From positions 1 through 27,589 of the forward strand of contig JBBDSC010000157.1 of NCBI GenBank assembly GCA_040905145.1: DNA of 27,589 bases. The letters are read 5' to 3'. Below are positions 23,080 through 27,589 of the stretch, piece after piece. The notes below the pieces were generated by a model. The model worked only from the letters and a program-made list of their open reading frames with translations, did no database searches and was not told where the DNA came from. Origin of the DNA: DATGMS01 sp040905145. Lineage in GTDB: Bacteria > Bacteroidota > Bacteroidia > Cytophagales > Cyclobacteriaceae. The position numbers and the translations under genes are program-made. The first letter of the stretch is position 1, and every line of letters begins with the position of its first letter.

Positions 23080-23135
23080 TTAACAATCACTTAATGCTGT
23101 GATGCATCTCAGGTAACATTAAATGCTCAAATTTG
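23080..23135 (+). promoter_or_regulatory. 11-bp-phased TTAACA boxes and -7 element (lipoprotein gene)
   Basis: TTAACA (23080-23085) and TTAATG (23091-23096) are spaced exactly 11 bp, and a third related hexamer GTAACA (23113-23118) is in the same phase. A -7-like CAAATTTG (23128-23135) starts 48 nt after the first box. The layout is the same as that upstream of the TonB receptor. An 11-bp repeat period is typical for OmpR/PhoB-family response regulators. Confidence 0.6.
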
Positions 23136-23177
23136 TAGCAATTTAAATCGGGAACAAACCAAAAATTAAACTTTATT

Positions 23178-24395
23178 ATGAAAAAAATCTTATCCCTAAT
23201 AGCTGCATTTGGAGTGATGTTTTACCTCAGTTCATGTAATGATGACAATAATCCTGTAGGGGACGTTAATCCTGGCGAGGAAAACGTCATTACAGATGAT
23301 ATTACTGCTGATGTTACCTGGACAAGCGGTAACACTTATATATTGGCCGGTAGAATATTTGTAAATGATGGCGCTACATTAACTATCGAGCCAGGTGTGG
23401 TTGTGAAAGGTGAGGCCGGAACAGGTACAAATGCTACAGCACTTGTCGTAGCAAGAGGCGGAAAATTAATGGCCGAAGGTACTGCCGAAAACCCGATCAT
23501 CTTTACATCAGTGGCTGATGAAACTGAACCGGGAATGATCGCCAGCCCTAACCTGGATCCCGAAATAAACGGTCTCTGGGGTGGCGTATTGATTCTTGGA
23601 AAAGCCCCAATATCTGTTTCATCAAATGCATCGGATTTCCAGATTGAAGGTATTCCTCCAAGTGATACAAGAGGCCTTTATGGTGGAGATGACCCGGAGG
23701 ACAATTCAGGTGTAATCCGTTATATTTCTATACGGCATGGTGGTGCCAATATCGGCGAAGGCAATGAGATCAACGGTTTGACTTTAGGTGGTGTTGGTAG
23801 CGGAACCGTGGTTGAAAATGTAGAGGTTGTCGCTAATCAGGATGATGGTATCGAATGGTTTGGGGGTACTGTAAATGTAACCAACGCTGTAGTTTGGAAT
23901 GCCGGTGATGATGGGCTGGATACTGACCAGGCATGGAGCGGTACCATGGATAACTTTGTGGTTGTTGCAGGTGCTGAGACAGATCATGCTTTGGAAGTGG
24001 ATGGTCCTGAAGGCACCTTTTTGGATGGCCATACGCTAAGAAACGGATTCGTGAAAGGTGTAATGACCGCTGAAATGGGAGACTTCAGGGATGGTATCAG
24101 AGGAGCTTTCGAGAATATATATTTCTTTGGTTTTCCTGATCCTTCCGTTGATGGATTTGGCGATTTGTCATTGAGTGGTGACGAAAGCATCGCAAACTTT
24201 GCCAATGGGGATCTTGCATTCAACAACTTAGAAGTTACCTTGCCCGAAGGGGCTACTTTGCAATCTGTGTTCAAAGGAGGCTCAGACGCACACGCTACGG
24301 CAGTAGCATTGGGTGCAAATACTGTAGGTGCTGATAAAAGTGCATTTGCCGACTGGACATGGGCTGACAATGCAGGAGAACTTGCTGATTTTTAA
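23178..24395 (+). CDS. Surface lipoprotein with parallel beta-helix repeats
   Basis: The 405-aa protein has a lipoprotein signal peptide ending in LSSC (Cys20) followed by acidic NDD residues, which may favour export to the outer membrane surface. The body reads like a right-handed beta-helix: TIEPGVVVKGEAG, ALVVARGGKLMAEG, NPIIFTS, VIRYISIRHGG and similar short strand-turn repeats, with an Asp/Gly-rich middle that could bind Ca2+. The exact role is unknown. In Bacteroidota such proteins are often found beside a TonB-dependent receptor, as here, and may serve as the capture partner. The TTAACA-box promoter suggests regulation together with the receptor. Confidence 0.8.
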   Translation: MKKILSLIAAFGVMFYLSSCNDDNNPVGDVNPGEENVITDDITADVTWTSGNTYILAGRIFVNDGATLTIEPGVVVKGEAGTGTNATALVVARGGKLMAEGTAENPIIFTSVADETEPGMIASPNLDPEINGLWGGVLILGKAPISVSSNASDFQIEGIPPSDTRGLYGGDDPEDNSGVIRYISIRHGGANIGEGNEINGLTLGGVGSGTVVENVEVVANQDDGIEWFGGTVNVTNAVVWNAGDDGLDTDQAWSGTMDNFVVVAGAETDHALEVDGPEGTFLDGHTLRNGFVKGVMTAEMGDFRDGIRGAFENIYFFGFPDPSVDGFGDLSLSGDESIANFANGDLAFNNLEVTLPEGATLQSVFKGGSDAHATAVALGANTVGADKSAFADWTWADNAGELADF

Positions 24396-24406
24396 AGATA
24401 CCATCA

Positions 24407-24458
24407 GGGAGAATAAAAAAAAGTCCGCGGAAAACCGCGGACTTTTTTTTATTCTCCC
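24407..24458. terminator. Perfect 24-bp bidirectional terminator hairpin
   Basis: The arms 24407-24430 and 24435-24458 are exactly complementary over 24 bp around an AAAA loop. The GC core GTCCGCGG/CCGCGGAC is preceded by A8 and followed by T8, so it can stop transcription from both sides. It isolates the lipoprotein gene from the receptor gene, which must have its own promoter. Confidence 0.95.
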
Positions 24459-24468
24459 TCCTCCTGTA

Positions 24469-24535
24469 TTAACAATTATTTAACATTCATTTAACGTAGA
24501 AAATCATTTTATCTCAGATAATCACCTCAATTTTG
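24469..24535 (+). promoter_or_regulatory. Triple 11-bp-phased TTAACA boxes and -7 element (receptor gene)
   Basis: Three hexamers TTAACA (24469-24474), TTAACA (24480-24485) and TTAACG (24491-24496) repeat at exactly 11 bp. A -7-like CAATTTTG (24528-24535) begins 48 nt after the middle box, the same distance as in front of the lipoprotein gene. PhoP of Bacillus uses TTAACA-type boxes at 11-bp spacing; control by PhoB or a related regulator is inferred. Confidence 0.65.
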
Positions 24536-24624
24536 TAAATATTTAAATATCAAAAGGGGTAATTTAAGTATTCAACAACAATACATTCTCTACTTAAAAT
24601 AAAATACTCTACAAAATTAATGCT

Positions 24625-27510
24625 ATGAAAAAAGCAAGTATTTTAACAGCTCTTCTCTTGTTTTCCCTATCCATTGCCTCTCTTGCCCAGCAAGGAATTA
24701 TCAGGGGAACAGTGATAGATGGTTCAACAGGCGAACCTTTAATTGGTGTAGCAGCATTGATCGAGGGTACTTCCACCGGTGCTGTCTCCGATTTCGATGG
24801 TAAATTTGAAATTGGAACAGCACCAGGAACTTATAGTTTAAAAATTTCTTATGTTGGTTACTCGAATGTTACCATACAGGAAGTAAAGGTTTCAACTAAG
24901 CAGGTAACTATATTGGACAACATTCAAATTCAGGAAGATGTAGAACAATTGGTGGAATTTATTGTCATTGCGGAAATGCTCAGCACAACAGAGGAGGCTT
25001 TATTGACTATAAAGAAAAAATCACCCAATTTACTGGATGGAATATCTTCTGCCAACTTTAGAAAAATCGGGGATTCCGATGCGGCGGCGGCCATTAAACG
25101 GGTACCTGGAGTCTCATTAGAAGACGGAAAATACGTATATATTCGGGGATTAGGCGACAGGTATTCAAAATCCACATTAAATGGGGTGGAAATACCAGGT
25201 TTGGATCCCGACAGGAATACCATTCAGATGGATATGTTCCCTACAAGCCTCCTAGATAATATCATTGTTTTAAAATCTTTCACCGCTAATCTTCCTGCAG
25301 ACTTCACGGGAGGGATAGTAGATATTACCACCAAGGATTTCCCTGATGAAAAAACAGCAAGCATTTCTGCAAGTGCAGGATATATTCCAACTATGCACTT
25401 CAACAACCAATACTTAACTTATGAAGGAGGGGATATGGATTTTGTTGGACTTGACGATGGAACGAGGAAAATTCCTACTGGCAGAAACAACCATGTTCCC
25501 CAGTATGCCCATGTAGTGGGTAGAACCGACAGTGAGGCTGGCCAACGGTTTCGGGGGATTTTGGACAGTTTTAACCCTATTTTAGCGGCAATGAGAGAGA
25601 GGAGTGGGATGGATTTTGGATTAGGTTTTAATTTGGGTAACCAGATATCCAAGGGGAAAAGCACCATTGGGTATAACTTCTCCGTGACATATAAAAATGA
25701 AACGGAATATTATGAAGGGGCAGAATATGGCAGATATGGAAAAGGGAGACCTGAAAAACCAGAATTGGAGCTTAGGGAGTTTCAAAGGGGTGATTTCGGA
25801 GTAAATAATGTTTCCCTTAGTGGTTTGGCCGGGATAGCACTTAAGAGAGATCGTTCAAAATATAAACTCAACCTTTTCCATTCCCAGAACGGAACGTCAA
25901 AAGCAGGGATATTTTACTATGTAAATTCAGATCTCGGTGCCAATTTTACAGCAAATCAACATAACTTAGAATTTAGCGAACGGTCCATGACCAACCTTTT
26001 ATTAAACGGAACTCATTACAACCCTGATGGTAGCTGGGAAATTGAATGGAATATTTCCCCATCCCGATCCCATATAGAAGATCCTGATATCCGGTATACC
26101 CGCATCAGAACAGATGGAGGTAATTACAGTATAGGGTCTGAATCGGGCTATCCTGAACGGATCTGGAGATTTCTTGAAGAAGACAACCTGGCGAACAATT
26201 TAAATGCCACCAAGGAATATAACTTAATGGGGAACTTTGCCAGGTTGAAGTTTGGGGGTGGATATAATTATAAGCAAAGGGATTATGAGATACAAAATTT
26301 TCAGATAATTCCACAGGGTGTATCAATAACCGGAAATCCTGATGAGTTGTTCCAAGAAGAGAATTTATGGCCGACCAATGCCGGTGCTTCTCTGGGTACA
26401 AGATACGAGGCTTTATTCTTGCCCTATAATCCCAATCAATATGATGCCAATGCAGGCAACACCGCTATTTATATCTCCAATGAATTTAGCCCCACCAAAA
26501 AACTGAAAGCTATTTTGGGGATCAGGGCAGAAAATTATGTGCAACATTATAGCGGAAGAAACCAACAGGGGCTAGCTTTAAATAATAAAAAGGTTTTGGA
26601 TGACATGGATTTTTTTCCATCTGTCAATTTAATTTATTCAATAACTGAAAATCAAAATTTACGTTTCTCTTTCTCAAAAACCATTGCCAGACCTTCCTTC
26701 AAAGAAGCTTCCTTTGCCGAAATATTGGACCCGCTCACAGGCCGAACGTTTATCGGCGGCTTTTTCCCGGATGTAAACTCGGAAGGAGAGACTATATGGG
26801 ATGGAAATTTACAGGCCACAAGGATAAATAACCTTGACCTGAGATGGGAGCTTTTTCAAGAACGTGGACAGACCATAGCACTGAGTGGTTTTTACAAGAC
26901 TTTTGATAACCCGATTGAAATAGTCCAGTATGTACAGGCTCCTAATAATTTTCAGGCGCGAAATGTTGGTGATGGACAGGTGATGGGAATAGAATTGGAA
27001 GTAAGACAGAGTTTGGAGTCTGTTTCCGGTAGTTTGGCGAATTTCTCAATCAATGGCAATTTTACCTTTACGGAATCGCAGATTGACATGAGTCCCACAG
27101 AATATGAATCCAGGGAAAGAAATGAAAGGATTGGAGAAACTATACTTAACACCAGGGATATGGCAGGTCAGGCACCTTATATCATCAATGCAGGTTTATC
27201 CTACAATTCACCAATGAATGGCTTGGATGCTGGCATCTACTATAATATACAAGGTGAAACCTTGGAGTTTGTGGGTATAGCTGATAAACCTGACGTCTAT
27301 ACCGTACCGTTCCACAGTTTTAATTTTAATGCCAACAAAACATTCGGAGAGCAGGATAAAATGAGGATTGGGTTGGGCGTCAGTAATATTTTAGGGGATA
27401 AAAGAGAATCAGTCTTTCAATCTTTTGGCGCAACGGACCAATTGTTCGAAAGCATTAGTCCCGGTACGGAATTTAATATAAGCTTTGGCTATAATTTTCA
27501 AGGCCGCTAG
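24625..27510 (+). CDS. TonB-dependent outer-membrane receptor
   Basis: A 961-aa outer-membrane transporter. The signal peptide ends near SLAQ (residue 22); a carboxypeptidase-regulatory-like domain covers about 25-108 (IIRGTVIDGSTGEPLIGV ... DFDGKFEIG ... YVGYSNV); the plug domain covers about 140-240 (IKRVPGVSLED, YIRGLGDRYSKSTLNGVEIP, FTGGIVDITTKDFP); the rest is a 22-strand-type beta barrel ending FNISFGYNFQGR. It imports an unknown large ligand with energy from TonB. No SusD partner follows; the beta-helix lipoprotein upstream is the probable partner, and the shared promoter boxes point to phosphate- or stress-controlled expression. The reading frame is complete. Confidence 0.93.
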   Translation: MKKASILTALLLFSLSIASLAQQGIIRGTVIDGSTGEPLIGVAALIEGTSTGAVSDFDGKFEIGTAPGTYSLKISYVGYSNVTIQEVKVSTKQVTILDNIQIQEDVEQLVEFIVIAEMLSTTEEALLTIKKKSPNLLDGISSANFRKIGDSDAAAAIKRVPGVSLEDGKYVYIRGLGDRYSKSTLNGVEIPGLDPDRNTIQMDMFPTSLLDNIIVLKSFTANLPADFTGGIVDITTKDFPDEKTASISASAGYIPTMHFNNQYLTYEGGDMDFVGLDDGTRKIPTGRNNHVPQYAHVVGRTDSEAGQRFRGILDSFNPILAAMRERSGMDFGLGFNLGNQISKGKSTIGYNFSVTYKNETEYYEGAEYGRYGKGRPEKPELELREFQRGDFGVNNVSLSGLAGIALKRDRSKYKLNLFHSQNGTSKAGIFYYVNSDLGANFTANQHNLEFSERSMTNLLLNGTHYNPDGSWEIEWNISPSRSHIEDPDIRYTRIRTDGGNYSIGSESGYPERIWRFLEEDNLANNLNATKEYNLMGNFARLKFGGGYNYKQRDYEIQNFQIIPQGVSITGNPDELFQEENLWPTNAGASLGTRYEALFLPYNPNQYDANAGNTAIYISNEFSPTKKLKAILGIRAENYVQHYSGRNQQGLALNNKKVLDDMDFFPSVNLIYSITENQNLRFSFSKTIARPSFKEASFAEILDPLTGRTFIGGFFPDVNSEGETIWDGNLQATRINNLDLRWELFQERGQTIALSGFYKTFDNPIEIVQYVQAPNNFQARNVGDGQVMGIELEVRQSLESVSGSLANFSINGNFTFTESQIDMSPTEYESRERNERIGETILNTRDMAGQAPYIINAGLSYNSPMNGLDAGIYYNIQGETLEFVGIADKPDVYTVPFHSFNFNANKTFGEQDKMRIGLGVSNILGDKRESVFQSFGATDQLFESISPGTEFNISFGYNFQGR

Positions 27511-27553
27511 TGCTGGCGGCACGGCAGATGGCTCTTGTGCATGCCTAAAATAG

Positions 27554-27573
27554 GTTGACCAAAAATGGTCAAC
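27554..27573. repeat. Hairpin after the TonB receptor gene
   Basis: GTTGACCA (27554-27561) and TGGTCAAC (27566-27573) form a perfect 8-bp stem with an AAAA loop, 43 nt after the stop. No T run follows on the plus strand, so terminator function is uncertain; it could also be the edge of a repeat cut by the window end. Confidence 0.55.
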
Positions 27574-27589
27574 TGAAATGGAAAAAACA

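Overview
The window looks like a chromosomal segment of a Bacteroidota bacterium, probably Cytophagales and close to Cyclobacteriaceae (Cyclobacterium, Echinicola or Algoriphagus-like). The evidence is a near-consensus Bacteroidota promoter (TTTG, 20 nt, TATTTTTG) ahead of rpsF, a long TonB-dependent receptor with an N-terminal carboxypeptidase-regulatory-like domain, a DUF4038 glycosidase, few strong Shine-Dalgarno sequences, and intergenic regions full of short palindromic and short-period repeats. The placement is inferred from protein style; no database search was run.

Layout. 1-415: repeat-rich intergenic DNA. 416-3389: ung (minus), then apaG, a class I SAM methyltransferase and a membrane-anchored coiled-coil protein (plus). 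3700-4933: ribosomal operon rpsF-rpsR-rplI with a clear promoter and terminator. About 5026-5367: a decayed N-terminal fragment of a DUF5060/DUF4038 glycoside hydrolase, followed by an intact secreted DUF4038 (GH140-like) enzyme at 5632-6978. 7254-12536 (minus): a galactonate-catabolism operon in the order dgoK-dgoA-dgoD-gntP, then a Gfo/Idh/MocA oxidoreductase. 12537-13508: a repeat field. 13509-14874: two AT-rich genes of unknown function forming a compact cassette. 15227-15299: tRNA-Lys(CTT) with its own terminator (minus). 15597-16448 (minus): a secreted endonuclease/exonuclease/phosphatase-fold protein. 17014-23007: a molybdenum-cofactor cluster moaD-moaE-moaA-moeB(rhodanese)-moeA-xdhC-mocA. 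23178-27510: a beta-helix lipoprotein and a TonB-dependent receptor.

How the genes work together. The dgo genes make up the lower De Ley-Doudoroff route (galactonate to 2-keto-3-deoxygalactonate, its 6-phosphate, then pyruvate plus glyceraldehyde-3-phosphate), with a GntP-type importer and a possible sugar or lactone-forming dehydrogenase. The Moco cluster makes molybdopterin and ends with XdhC and MocA, the maturation pair of xanthine-dehydrogenase-type hydroxylases, although no such enzyme is encoded here. The lipoprotein and the receptor each follow a promoter with TTAACA-like hexamers at 11-bp spacing, placed identically relative to the -7 element; this suggests shared control by an OmpR/PhoB-type regulator and possibly a phosphate-starvation role.

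The least explained parts are the AT-rich two-gene cassette next to an inverted pair of repeat elements, and a set of 7- and 8-bp-period degenerate tandem arrays scattered through the intergenic regions.
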